A DNA stretch of 64,000 nt, from positions 2,294,001-2,358,000 of the forward strand of contig NC_015564.1 of assembly GCF_000214175.1 (NCBI RefSeq), read 5' to 3'. A program made the position numbers and the translations under genes. The DNA is from Hoyosella subflava DQS3-9A1 (GTDB lineage: Bacteria > Actinomycetota > Actinomycetes > Mycobacteriales > Mycobacteriaceae). Shown here piece after piece: positions 18,290-26,826 of this stretch. The notes below the pieces were generated by a model. That model was not told where the DNA came from, searched no databases, and saw only the letters and a list, made by a program, of their open reading frames with translations. The number at the start of each line of letters is the position of its first letter. The first letter of the stretch is position 1.

Positions 18290-19464
18290 GGGTTTCCTTC
18301 CGTGTTGTTGGACTGACGATTGGGACCCGAGGAGTCGACTCCCTGTTCAAGATCTGGGCGACGCGAAATCGGTACATCCTCGGGTGACGAGGCAGGTGTG
18401 CTGTCGGAGACCCCGTTTCGCTTCGGGCGCAGCTTTGACAGGGCCGCGCGTATCCGCTGGATGCCTCCTCCGGATGTGAGGAAGACCGCGAGGAGGATGA
18501 CGATTCCGAGGATGACCATCTGGGGCTCGGACTGGATCCCCGCGAGGTTCATAATGTTGCCGATCATGCCGATGATCAGCGCACCGAGAACCGTGCTGAT
18601 CGGGTCGCCTGTGCCGCCGAAGAGTGACGTGCCGCCGACGACGGCTGCCGCGATGGAATCCAGTTCATAGCCCTGGCCGACGAGGGAGCTTCCCTGGGAC
18701 AGCCGTCCTGCCAGCATGAGGCCGGCTAGACCGGCCAGTGCGCCGCTCGTCGTGTAAGCCATCACCTGGTCGCGCTTGACTGGCAGGCCGGAAAGCCGGG
18801 CGGCTTCCGGGTTGCCCCCGAGAGCGTAGAGCCGTCGGCCCACAGATCCGAACCGCATGACGAATGCTGCGATGAGCGTGACGGCTAGGGCGATGATCAC
18901 GACGTTGGGAATCGAACCGGTGTTGCCACCGAAGATGGTCAGGAACGTCCGGTCGCTGATGACGATCAGCGTGCCGACCTGCACGAGGAACGCCACACCT
19001 CGGGCAATGCTCATCATCGCCAGCGTTGCAACGAATGGCGCGATCCGCGCGTAGACCACGAGGATCCCGTTGATCAGTCCCGCCAGAGAGCAAGCGGCGA
19101 TCGTGACTATGACCGTGATGAAGACCCCGTGGCCTTGTTGCAGCATCACTGCTGCGATGACAGTGGACAGCGCTGCCACTGATCCCACCGAAAGGTCGAT
19201 GCCTCGTGTGACGATGACGATAAACTGTGCGACACCGAGCACCGCGACGACGGATGCCGCGACGGCGATGTTCTCAAGATTTCGCATGGTCAGGAAGTGC
19301 GGTGACACCAGCGAGCCGATGATCGCCACCAGCACAAAGACGCCGATCAGATAGCCGGGCGGACCGATCTTGAACCGCCGTCGCACCTCCCCGTTGACCT
19401 TTGCGCCGTCGGGCCGTTCCTTCGGCGCATATGCGGGTGGAGCGCCGCGTGTAAATACTGACAT
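18286..19464 (-). CDS. Sugar ABC transporter permease (RbsC-like)
   Basis: 392 residues with eight to ten hydrophobic segments, beginning with YLIGVFVLVAIIGSLVSPHF near 40. The family hallmark QFIVIVTRGIDLSVGS is near 90-105, and GGNPEAARLSGLPV near 220 marks the ATPase-coupling loop. The C-terminal 40-odd residues (after RPKRNG) are polar and probably cytoplasmic, longer than usual. It lies between the ATPase and binding-protein genes and overlaps the latter by four bases. It probably forms a homodimeric channel, as in ribose-type importers. Confidence 0.92.
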   Translation of the reverse strand: MSVFTRGAPPAYAPKERPDGAKVNGEVRRRFKIGPPGYLIGVFVLVAIIGSLVSPHFLTMRNLENIAVAASVVAVLGVAQFIVIVTRGIDLSVGSVAALSTVIAAVMLQQGHGVFITVIVTIAACSLAGLINGILVVYARIAPFVATLAMMSIARGVAFLVQVGTLIVISDRTFLTIFGGNTGSIPNVVIIALAVTLIAAFVMRFGSVGRRLYALGGNPEAARLSGLPVKRDQVMAYTTSGALAGLAGLMLAGRLSQGSSLVGQGYELDSIAAAVVGGTSLFGGTGDPISTVLGALIIGMIGNIMNLAGIQSEPQMVILGIVILLAVFLTSGGGIQRIRAALSKLRPKRNGVSDSTPASSPEDVPISRRPDLEQGVDSSGPNRQSNNTEGNP

Positions 19465-19494
19465 GGGTTCCTCCAGGTGGGTAGGCCGTGGTGG

Positions 19495-21012
19495 TCATCG
19501 AAGATGGGTCAGAAGATCCTGTTGCTGGGACCGGATCTCCTCGTGGGTGGCCTCCGCGACGACCCTGCCGCCGGTGAGAACCAGTACTCGGTCGCACAGG
19601 GCCGCCTCGGCGACCTCGGAGGTGACGATGATCGCTGCCCCGCCATCACGGAGGTAGTCGCGAATGAGGCGGTAGATCTCCTCCTTCGCGGCAACGTCAA
19701 CTCCCCGGGTCGGTTCGGCAAGGATCAGCACCTTGCTGTTCTTGGTGAGCCAGCGCGCCAGGAGCACTTTCTGCTGGTTGCCGCCGCTCATCGTGCCGAC
19801 GGTCTGATGGACCGAGCTGCATTTGATGTTGAGTTCTCGCACCTGCTCGCGCCCGTGCTGCACCTCCTTGCGGTGGTCCAGCACTCCCTTACGGGCGAAA
19901 GACGTCAGCGAAGCCAGCGTTATGTTCTTGTTGGCGCTCATGCCCAGGACCAGACCCTGCGACTTCCGGTCTTCAGGGATCAGGCCCAGCCCAGCTGAGA
20001 TCGCCTCACGCGGAGTTCGGATCCGTACCGGTCGACCGTCCACGCTGATGGTGCCGTCCGTAGCCTCCCGGATACCAAACAAGCATTCGGCGAGCTCGGT
20101 CTGACCAGCGCCCAGGAGTCCGGTGATACCTAGCACCTCACCGCGCCGCAGGTCGAAGGTCGCAGGTGCAACACGGTTCCCGTCGGTGAGCTCCCGAACC
20201 TCGAGGACGACCTCGTCACCAGCTATGCCACCCAGATATCCCTCTGCGTTTTCGGCTGCTGCCGCCGCCAAGGAATTCTCGTAGCGGTCGCCCATCATCG
20301 CCTTGACGATCTCGTGATGGTCCGGCACGAGATCAAAGTGCGCGACGCGCCGACCGTCACGCAGCACATCGACGGCATCACAGACCTCCGTCACCTCATC
20401 AAGGCGGTGTGAGATGAAGATCAGGCCCACACCCGACGCCGCCAATTCCCGCATCAGCTTGAGCAAGGAACTCACATCACGCGGCGGGAGGGTGGTCGTC
20501 GGCTCATCCAGCAGCAACACGCGGGGTTGCGACTTCAGGGCCTTGGCGATTTCAACGAACTGCTGCTTGCCGAGCGGAAGCGACCCAACGGGGTCATTGA
20601 CATTCACGCTGAGGCCAAGGCGGTCCATGAGCTCGCGCGCCTGCCTCTCCATCTTCGAGCGGCGGAACAGCCCGCCACGTGCGAAGTCATCGAGGAAGAT
20701 GTTCTCGACCACCGACATCGCCGGTACGAGGCTCATCTCCTGATAGATCGTGTAGATGCCGGCCTGACGAGCAGCGTGTGGGCTCTCCAGCTTCACTTCC
20801 TTCCCGTCAATCCAGATACGGCCCGTATCCGGTTGTTCTGCGCCGGAAAGGATCTTCACCAGCGTTGATTTGCCCGCACCGTTGGCCCCTGACAGAGACA
20901 GAACCTGTCCAGGCTTGACCTCGAGATCAACCCCGGCGAGAGCAGTCACGCCCGGGTAGTGCTTCGTCAAACCCGAAACACGCAACGCTGGCGCAGTTGA
21001 GTTATCAGCCAT
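19495..21012 (-). CDS. Sugar ABC transporter ATP-binding protein, two nucleotide-binding domains (RbsA-like)
   Basis: About 505 residues with two ABC domains in tandem, the layout of RbsA/XylG/AraG. Domain 1 has Walker A GANGAGKST near 40, the Q-loop IYQEMSLV, a signature-like SLPLGKQQ and Walker B VLLLDEPTTTL. Domain 2 has a degenerate Walker A (GLLGAGQTE), signature MSGGNQQK and Walker B VLILAEPTRGV. The altered second Walker A is normal in this family. GTG at 21027 is also in frame, but ATG at 21012 gives MADNSTAP and a better-placed GGGTGAT upstream. First gene of the transporter unit, just downstream of the operator at 21077. Confidence 0.93.
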   Translation of the reverse strand: MADNSTAPALRVSGLTKHYPGVTALAGVDLEVKPGQVLSLSGANGAGKSTLVKILSGAEQPDTGRIWIDGKEVKLESPHAARQAGIYTIYQEMSLVPAMSVVENIFLDDFARGGLFRRSKMERQARELMDRLGLSVNVNDPVGSLPLGKQQFVEIAKALKSQPRVLLLDEPTTTLPPRDVSSLLKLMRELAASGVGLIFISHRLDEVTEVCDAVDVLRDGRRVAHFDLVPDHHEIVKAMMGDRYENSLAAAAAENAEGYLGGIAGDEVVLEVRELTDGNRVAPATFDLRRGEVLGITGLLGAGQTELAECLFGIREATDGTISVDGRPVRIRTPREAISAGLGLIPEDRKSQGLVLGMSANKNITLASLTSFARKGVLDHRKEVQHGREQVRELNIKCSSVHQTVGTMSGGNQQKVLLARWLTKNSKVLILAEPTRGVDVAAKEEIYRLIRDYLRDGGAAIIVTSEVAEAALCDRVLVLTGGRVVAEATHEEIRSQQQDLLTHLR

Positions 21013-21076
21013 TTCTGGATCACCCACTCACTCGGAGAGCATTCCGGCCGGACATGGCAAAACAAACCAGAATGTG

Positions 21077-21090
21077 TGTTAGCGCTATCA
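21077..21090. promoter_or_regulatory. Candidate LacI operator upstream of the ABC transporter operon
   Basis: TGTTAGCGCTATCA, one mismatch from the perfect TGTTAGCGCTAACA palindrome. It lies 65 bp upstream of the chosen ATPase start and directly after the stop codon of the aldo/keto reductase. The transporter unit probably has its own promoter here. Confidence 0.78.
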
Positions 21091-22044
21091 TTAAAGAGTT
21101 TGTGAAGAGTATTCTTCTATGCCGCTGCGGCCCACTCGGGCGAGTTCATCGAGCGCCGACCATAGTTCGGCTGGGATCTGCGTGTCCGCGAGGGCCAGCG
21201 TTTGGTCGAGGCGCTTCGGAGTGGACATGCCGACGATTGTCGATGCGATGGCCGACTCGCGGAGGGAGAACTGCAGAGCTGCGGCTGCGAGGGGCAGGCC
21301 GAACTGCCGACAGGCGTCCTGCATCCGTCGTACCCGATCTTTCGTGGCTTCGCTTGCCGGGCTGTAGCAGTAGTTCGGGTGCTGGTCTGGACCCTTGACG
21401 AGCATCCCTCCGCCGTACGGCGCGCCGTTGATGAACGCCATATCCCGGTTTTCCGTTGCGTCGATCAAGGGTCGGGCGGACTGGTCAACCAGGGTGTAGC
21501 GGTTGTGGCTGATGACGGCTTGGAAGACCCCGAGATCGACATAGCGCAGCATGAGGTCGATGGGTCCCCCGGCGACGCCGATGTGGTCGATGAGGCCCTC
21601 CTGCTGCATGGCGACCATCGCCTCGACGACGCCTCCGGGCCCGGTGGCCGCATCGAAGTCGTGAAGTTCCGGGTCGTGGATGAAGACGAGCTGCAAGTGG
21701 TCCAGTCCGAGCCGGTTGAGGCTCTCCTCGACCGAGGCCCGGGCGCGGGCGCCAGAAAGGTCGGTGCTCCCAGGCTCGGGATCGACCTTGGTGGCGAGCA
21801 CGAAGTCCTGCGGGAGACCACCGCGCTTCCCCAGTGCGATGCCGATCCTGCGCTCCGCATCGAAGTAGTTGTTGGAGGTGTCGATGAAGTTCAGAGGCCC
21901 CTCGAGGATCCGCAGGATAGTGTCCACCGCCTGCGTCTCACCGACCTCGTAGCCGTACTGCGCCGGGAAGTTCCCCAGCGGACTGGTGCCCTCGCAGATC
22001 GGGGTGACGGACAGACCCGTGCTGCCGAGCGGACGCTTCTGCAT
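21091..22044 (-). CDS. Aldo/keto reductase (aldose dehydrogenase-like)
   Basis: 317 residues of the aldo/keto reductase fold. The catalytic tetrad can be placed: Asp and Tyr in FIDTSNNYFDAE near 54-62, Lys in LATKVDPE near 85 and His in LVFIHDPELHDF near 124. The FIDTSxxY pattern and GxSxPKRLDQTL near the end match the D-threo-aldose / L-fucose / L-galactose dehydrogenase branch, which oxidises free aldoses to lactones with NAD(P)+. It follows the GMC gene by 12 bp and is probably the last gene of that unit. The sugar is inferred from context only. Confidence 0.87.
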   Translation of the reverse strand: MQKRPLGSTGLSVTPICEGTSPLGNFPAQYGYEVGETQAVDTILRILEGPLNFIDTSNNYFDAERRIGIALGKRGGLPQDFVLATKVDPEPGSTDLSGARARASVEESLNRLGLDHLQLVFIHDPELHDFDAATGPGGVVEAMVAMQQEGLIDHIGVAGGPIDLMLRYVDLGVFQAVISHNRYTLVDQSARPLIDATENRDMAFINGAPYGGGMLVKGPDQHPNYCYSPASEATKDRVRRMQDACRQFGLPLAAAALQFSLRESAIASTIVGMSTPKRLDQTLALADTQIPAELWSALDELARVGRSGIEEYSSQTL

Positions 22045-22056
22045 GTGCTGTTCTCC

Positions 22057-23805
22057 TCAGTGGGTGCGGACGGAGCTAGTGTGGGCCGCCGCCGATGTCG
22101 GTGCCGAGCGCCCGATTATGTGATCGGACGTCATGTAGGCCATGGCCCAGATGGTCTCGGTGGGGTTGTAGCCGTGGTAACTGGGGAACTGCCCCCCACC
22201 GACGACGAACAAGTTTTCGCACTCGTGGGAGCGCCCATAGATGTCGACGACGGACGTTGCGGGGTCCTCGCCCATGCGATGGGTCCCCACCTCGTGCGTG
22301 GACAGATGGTAGTCGGGTTTCGACGTCTCCTCCCACCAGTACGTCAGGCCCATCTCCCGGGCGATCTTGCGCTTGATGCCGAGCAGGAAATCAACCATGT
22401 GCTGGTCCCACTCACCCCACCCGTGCGTCATGCGCAGCGCCGGCTGCCCCCACGGGTCCTTGCGGCGGGGATCGAGGTCCACGTAGGTGTCGTAGGTGGG
22501 GATGTTGGCGGTCTGGGAGTACATGGACCACACGTGCGCGTAGTTGTCGCGCATCCAGTCGCGGAATCCGGCACCCCAGCGCGGCGCACCGGGCGGCATG
22601 GCATGTGCGATCTCGATCGGCTGGTAGTCGCCGGGCCAGCTGATGATGGGAGCGCCCCACAGGACGGTGGGATCGTACTCGTGCACGAGTTCGCCGCTGA
22701 AGTCCTCGATCGAGGTGGAGGCGACGAGTGTGCCCATGTACGGGTTCGACGGTTCCTTGGTGAGCCCCATGAAGAAGCCGAAGGCGTGGGTCATCATGTG
22801 CTTGCCGACCTGCCCGTTGGCATTGATGCCGGAGGCCAGAAGCAGCCGGGCGTTCTCGAGTGCGTAGCACGCGAGAACCACCTTGTCGGCCTCGAGGTCG
22901 ACGGATCGGCCGTCTGCGTCGAAGTACGAGACCCCGGTCACGCGCTTGCCGTCGTTGGAGCGGTTGAGCCGGTAGACGCGGCAGTAGTCACGCACCTCCA
23001 GGTTCCCGCTGGCCTCGCCGTAGGGCAGGGCCGCGACGTGAGTGGACGTCTTCGCGTCCACATGGCAGGGGTAGCCGTGGCAGAAGCCGCAGTAGGTGCA
23101 TCCGGACCGCCCCTTGAACGGCTCGGAAGCGATCGCCGCAGCGGTGCGGAAAGGATGGTAACCGAGCCGCTCACATGCCTGGCCGAAATCGATGTCTGCG
23201 GCGCTCTGGCGCAGCGGCGGCATGGGATAGTCCCGCTGGCGTGGGGCCTCCCACGGGTTCTCATTGAGATCCGGGCGCCCAGCCACGTTGCTGCCTCGGC
23301 CTGAGATGCCGAGTTCCCACTCCGTTTTGTCGTAGTAGGGCTCCAGGTCGGCGTAGCTTATGGGCCAGTCGACGAGAGTGTTCCCGTCCGGGAGCGCGTC
23401 CTTGCCCAGACGGTTCTCGATCTCGGTCTTCATGCGGAACTCAGTCTCCCGAAAGCGCCAGCACGCACCGCCCCAGTGGATGGTTCCACCACCGGCACCC
23501 AGGGAGGGCGGCAGGTGCAGCGGATTCGCAGTGCCCAACGGTCCGGCCGCCCATGGAGCCAGCTCCCCGTCTCCATCAGCGCTGGTTTCACGCCACGTTA
23601 TGGGATCAGTGTCCATGCCGGGTACGAGCGATCCGCGGGCGTAGTAGCGGATCTCGTCCTGCTTCAGGCGGAAGTCTTCAGTGGTGTGCTTCGGCCCCTT
23701 ATCGAGACAGACGACTTTCATGTTGGCTTTCGCAAGCTCGGAGGCGATGACCGCTCCCGAAGCGCCCGCGCCGACCACGATGACATCGATCTTTTCTCCA
23801 CCCAT
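22057..23805 (-). CDS. GMC-family FAD oxidoreductase (gluconate/sugar dehydrogenase large subunit-like)
   Basis: About 582 residues. The N-terminus is the FAD motif DVIVVGAGASGAVIASELA, and the C-terminus has the conserved block HRMGEDPATSVVD then FVVGGGQFPSYHGYNPTETI, where the catalytic His/Asn of GMC enzymes lie. A cysteine-rich stretch GCTYCGFCHGYPCHV near 240 resembles the flavoprotein subunit of gluconate 2-dehydrogenase and related membrane sugar dehydrogenases. ATG 23805 follows GAGGAGAA and lies two bases after the stop of the small-subunit gene. No cytochrome c subunit is encoded nearby, so the electron acceptor is open. Confidence 0.9.
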   Translation of the reverse strand: MGGEKIDVIVVGAGASGAVIASELAKANMKVVCLDKGPKHTTEDFRLKQDEIRYYARGSLVPGMDTDPITWRETSADGDGELAPWAAGPLGTANPLHLPPSLGAGGGTIHWGGACWRFRETEFRMKTEIENRLGKDALPDGNTLVDWPISYADLEPYYDKTEWELGISGRGSNVAGRPDLNENPWEAPRQRDYPMPPLRQSAADIDFGQACERLGYHPFRTAAAIASEPFKGRSGCTYCGFCHGYPCHVDAKTSTHVAALPYGEASGNLEVRDYCRVYRLNRSNDGKRVTGVSYFDADGRSVDLEADKVVLACYALENARLLLASGINANGQVGKHMMTHAFGFFMGLTKEPSNPYMGTLVASTSIEDFSGELVHEYDPTVLWGAPIISWPGDYQPIEIAHAMPPGAPRWGAGFRDWMRDNYAHVWSMYSQTANIPTYDTYVDLDPRRKDPWGQPALRMTHGWGEWDQHMVDFLLGIKRKIAREMGLTYWWEETSKPDYHLSTHEVGTHRMGEDPATSVVDIYGRSHECENLFVVGGGQFPSYHGYNPTETIWAMAYMTSDHIIGRSAPTSAAAHTSSVRTH

Positions 23806-23807
23806 TT

Positions 23808-24464
23808 TCAGTTCTCCTCGTTGCGGTAGAAGGTTGCGTTGTCGGGCAGGTTCTTGGCCCTCAGCTGGGTCCTTAGGTCGGACAGGGTCATGATCGGTAG
23901 GCTGCGTCCATCGAAGTCGCGGCCCATCTGCTCGGCCGTATAGCCCCAGTACGCGCCCGGGAACCCGACCAGCTTCCACCCGACGGCGTCGCGGTTTCCG
24001 CCGTACGTCGGATCGCAGAAGAAACCCTCAATGGCATGCTCGCGGACCACGGCGAACAGGCGACGCAGCGTGGGCAGGTCGGCGCTCTCTCCGTGTTCCC
24101 CGGCCTCGTCGCCGTGCATGATCGGTGTCGAGCCCTCCTCGGGCACGGCCGGACCCAGGAAGCGCTGGATCACCTCGTCCTGGATGTCGACGGGCAGGTC
24201 GGCGAACTCGGCCGCGTGCTGAGCGGCGCAGTACTTCGCCAGCGCCCGGAGACCGGTGCGATACACGTGCTGGAGGTTCTGACTGACGCCGCTCAGGGCC
24301 CTGTCGATGTAGTAGACCACGCCGGCCTGCGTCGCCCCGGCCCCGTCGCCTCCGTCGGGGATGATCCGTTCGGCGATCACCTCGACCGTTCGCGCCTCCG
24401 CATCGTTCAGGTACGTAAGGGCGATGGATTCTTCGGCCGGTTGGGCTTGTCGATTGTCTGGCAT
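23808..24464 (-). CDS. Gluconate 2-dehydrogenase subunit 3-like protein
   Basis: 218 residues. The pattern LNDAEARTVEVIAERIIPDGGDGAGATQAGVVYYIDRAL near 16-55, followed by a GFFCDPTYGGNRDAVGWKLVGFPG segment near 150, is typical of the subunit-3 family that partners GMC-type sugar dehydrogenases. Most family members have a twin-arginine signal; this one starts MPDNRQAQPAEES with no such signal or hydrophobic segment, so the complex may be cytoplasmic. It is the first gene of the GMC/AKR unit, ending two bases before the GMC start. Two palindromic operators lie upstream. Confidence 0.85.
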   Translation of the reverse strand: MPDNRQAQPAEESIALTYLNDAEARTVEVIAERIIPDGGDGAGATQAGVVYYIDRALSGVSQNLQHVYRTGLRALAKYCAAQHAAEFADLPVDIQDEVIQRFLGPAVPEEGSTPIMHGDEAGEHGESADLPTLRRLFAVVREHAIEGFFCDPTYGGNRDAVGWKLVGFPGAYWGYTAEQMGRDFDGRSLPIMTLSDLRTQLRAKNLPDNATFYRNEEN

Positions 24465-24603
24465 ATCTGGTCCTCTCTGCGTCCGGCGACCTGGTCGGCG
24501 CTGCAGATCCCCGATCGGATCGGGCCCCTTCTTCTGCGGGACCGCGCGGTAGCACGGATATCTGAAACTGTGAGTTGAGCCACTCTGCTGTGCGCTGCTT
24601 CTA

Positions 24604-24619
24604 GTGTTAGCGCTAACAC
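24604..24619. promoter_or_regulatory. LacI operator, perfect 16-bp palindrome, upstream of the GMC unit
   Basis: GTGTTAGCGCTAACAC is a perfect inverted repeat about 140 bp upstream of the subunit-3-like gene. It is the best copy of the motif in the window and serves as its consensus. Confidence 0.82.
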
Positions 24620-24680
24620 AGGATGTGTCAACCCCTGACCACGCAATATGTTGTACGGATGTGAAAATTGTATGAGGGGC

Positions 24681-24694
24681 GAGGTAGCGCTAAC
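24681..24694. promoter_or_regulatory. Second LacI-type operator upstream of the GMC unit
   Basis: AGGTAGCGCTAACA matches the palindrome at 12 of 14 positions. Its centre is about 76 bp from the perfect site at 24604, a spacing compatible with a repressor loop, although looping is not shown by sequence. Confidence 0.65.
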
Positions 24695-25420
24695 ATGGCA
24701 TGCTTCGGGAGTCATGCCGAGATGGGGGATCCGCCAAGGGCACTCGGCGCGAGACTCAACTGCTACACCGCCCGGTGCTGACACCCAGCAGCGAGGCGGT
24801 GATAGCGGATCAGGCGCCGGGCCAACTCCTGCGCGCCGGGTGCGGAGTTCTTCCCTGCGGCATCGACCTACACTCTTAACCTCGATCCGGTAGCCCAGCT
24901 GTGCTATGTGATCCGGTTCGCCCTGTTCGGCGGTCGGTCAGGTCGTGGCGGGGATTGCTGGGCTGTATCCGGGCGTTGCGCCCGGAAACAGGCTCGGGCA
25001 AGTCGTCATCCCCCTTACCGCCGGGGCTGTCGCCGGTTCCACGGGCGCGGACGGCGTCTTCACCCTCGCCAGCGGACTGTTAGCAGGAGCCGCCGCATCG
25101 ACCTGGAGTGCACTCAGACGTCCACCGCCCAGCGAAAACAACCCATAACGCACACCTCCCACCGGACAGGTCGAACGCTGCTTGCCCGCCTCTCAGCGAC
25201 ATTGAGGAACCTCCCCGCCGATCCGGGCGAATGCTGATCCGTCCCCCAGTTAGTCCCGACGTGCTCAAAGCGCCCCCCAAAAAAAAGGATCTCCGTCGTG
25301 GCCGAACCCTTACGCGCGGAACCGCACCCTCAAACAATGTCGCTGAGGGGTGTCCGAGGCCGCGGTTGTCGGCCCGCAGAGTGCGGGTGAAAGCTATATC
25401 CTGCCCCTCACTGAAAACTG
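24695..25420. other. Intergenic stretch without a recognisable gene
   Basis: About 730 bp between the sugar regulon and the amino-acid unit. A 67-codon plus-strand frame at 24945-25148 (MAGIAGLYPGVAPGNRLGQ onward) is hydrophobic and alanine/glycine rich, but I cannot place it in a family and it lacks a convincing ribosome-binding site. A GTG at 25291 with AAGGATCT upstream opens a frame of only about 30 codons. The region could be gene debris. Confidence 0.3.
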
Positions 25421-25477
25421 TTGACAGATGACAAGCTGTATTCGTATTGTCGACAGTAGACGAAAATCGTCGACAAT
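25421..25477 (+). promoter_or_regulatory. Sigma-70-type promoter overlapped by an inverted repeat (candidate GntR operator)
   Basis: TTGACA at 25421-25426 and TATTGT at 25445-25450 are 18 bp apart. The -10 box overlaps the left arm of an inverted repeat, ATTGTCGAC at 25446-25454 and GTCGACAAT at 25469-25477, with 14 bp between. The repeat lies 32 bp before the HAD gene. The GntR regulator at 31015, the last gene of the unit, is the obvious candidate to bind here. Confidence 0.7.
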
Positions 25478-25508
25478 CGACAGAACCGCAAAGCAGTGGA
25501 GAAGTTTC

Positions 25509-26195
25509 ATGGCATTCGAACCCACACCCAAGTTCGCCACGTTCGATATGAACGGAACGCTGATCCGGTTCCGGATCAATGACGCCATCCGTGAGGTCTT
25601 AGGCGATCGGCTGCCAGCCGAAATCGCAGATGACTTCCTCACGCTCTGCAAGGCGTACCGAATTGACGAGTGCATGGGCGACTACAAGCCGTTCCATCAG
25701 ATCGTCGCTCGATCCATGGAACGCGCGGCACGCAGGTTTGGCCTAAAGTTTCGTGAGGCCGACGCGCGGGCGGTGTATGACCACGTCCCCACTTGGGGGC
25801 CATACCCGGGCGTCACCGAGTCGCTGCGTCGCCTGGCTGAGGCAGTCCCATTGGTAATTATCACGAACAGTGACGACGCACATGCAGCACAGCTTGTCCA
25901 GAACCTGCAGGCGCCGTTCGACGTCGTGATCACAGCCGAGCAGATGGGTGTCTATAAACCACGTCTGCGTGCCTTTGAATATATGTTCGACAAGCTGGGC
26001 GCGGCACCCGAGGAAATCGTGCACGTTTCCGCAAGCCCGATGTACGACCTACGCTCCGCGGCCACCATGGGGATCAAGAACAAGGTGTACGTGGACAGGG
26101 GCTTCGAGCACGACGAGCACTGGCTCGGCTACGAACGGATTACCGACATCGCCGACCTCCCTGTCCTCTTTGGCCTGCCGCGGCCTGCCGCTTGA
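25509..26195 (+). CDS. HAD-superfamily hydrolase (haloacid dehalogenase type)
   Basis: 228 residues. Motif I is FDMNGTLI near 12-19: the nucleophile Asp is present and the second Asp is Asn, a variation seen in haloacid-dehalogenase-like branches that have FDAYGTL. Motif II is IITNSDD near 118 (Ser/Asn), the motif III Lys is in YKPRLRAFEYM near 155 and the motif IV region is VHVSASPMYDLRSA near 180. GGAGAAG precedes the ATG at 25509, which is preferred over an upstream in-frame start. First gene of the unit. A dehalogenase is possible, but so is a phosphatase of unknown substrate. Confidence 0.85.
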   Translation: MAFEPTPKFATFDMNGTLIRFRINDAIREVLGDRLPAEIADDFLTLCKAYRIDECMGDYKPFHQIVARSMERAARRFGLKFREADARAVYDHVPTWGPYPGVTESLRRLAEAVPLVIITNSDDAHAAQLVQNLQAPFDVVITAEQMGVYKPRLRAFEYMFDKLGAAPEEIVHVSASPMYDLRSAATMGIKNKVYVDRGFEHDEHWLGYERITDIADLPVLFGLPRPAA

Positions 26196-26237
26196 TCGGA
26201 GAACTGTGATGGTCATCCACGCCAGGACGGTCGCGGC

Positions 26238-26723
26238 ATGACTCTGCCAGTGCCTCAAACCGCCAAGGGTGACTCGGCTTCGGACCGGCTCCGAGCCTTG
26301 GGGCTGGAGCTTCCCGACCTCGCGCGCAACGCGTACTACGTGGACCACCGGGCGGTGGGCTCCAGCATCCATATCTCTGGCCAACTGCCTTTCAAGGACG
26401 GTGTGCTGCTGGGTCAGGGCGTTGTCGGCCGGGACGTGAAGCTGGAGACTGCGCAAGAGCTCGCGCGCCATGCCGCGCTCAACTGCCTTGCCGCCGCCGT
26501 GCAGGCGGTGGGAGATCTGAACCGGGTCCGGATGGTACAGATGCTGGTCTTCGTGGCGAGTACGCCGGACTTCGGTCTGCAGTCGCGGGTCGCCAACGCG
26601 GCCAGTGAATTGCTCATCGAGGTGTTGGGTGAGAACGGACGGCACGCTCGCACCGCGATCGGAGTCGCCGGGCTACCGCTCAACACCCCTGTAGAGATCC
26701 AGATGGTGTGCACCGCCGTTTAG
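26238..26723 (+). CDS. RidA/YjgF-family protein (enamine/imine deaminase-like)
   Basis: 161 residues, somewhat longer than the 130 of classical RidA. Members hydrolyse reactive enamines and imines formed by PLP enzymes or amino-acid oxidases. The strand IHISGQLPFKDG near 45-56, the helix LETAQELARHAALNCLAAA near 73-92 and the arginine in GRHARTAIGVAGLPLNTPVEI near 137 (counterpart of the catalytic Arg) fit the family. It lies 42 bp after the HAD gene, among oxidase and PLP-enzyme genes, where removal of imine products makes sense. The long N-terminus suggests a RidA subgroup rather than RidA itself. Confidence 0.85.
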   Translation: MTLPVPQTAKGDSASDRLRALGLELPDLARNAYYVDHRAVGSSIHISGQLPFKDGVLLGQGVVGRDVKLETAQELARHAALNCLAAAVQAVGDLNRVRMVQMLVFVASTPDFGLQSRVANAASELLIEVLGENGRHARTAIGVAGLPLNTPVEIQMVCTAV

Positions 26724-26826
26724 TCGGCACGCGGGCGCCGTTGTTCGGGACCCGCTGATGCGGGTCTCGAACACGCAGTAAGCACGCTCGCCGTAACCAT
26801 CCACACACAGATACGCGAGGAACAGC

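Noticed and set aside
21202-23304. 700-codon plus-strand open frame opposite the aldo/keto reductase and GMC genes
   Set aside because: It mirrors two genes with clear motifs on the minus strand, has no recognisable domain, and such long antisense frames are common in high-GC coding DNA.
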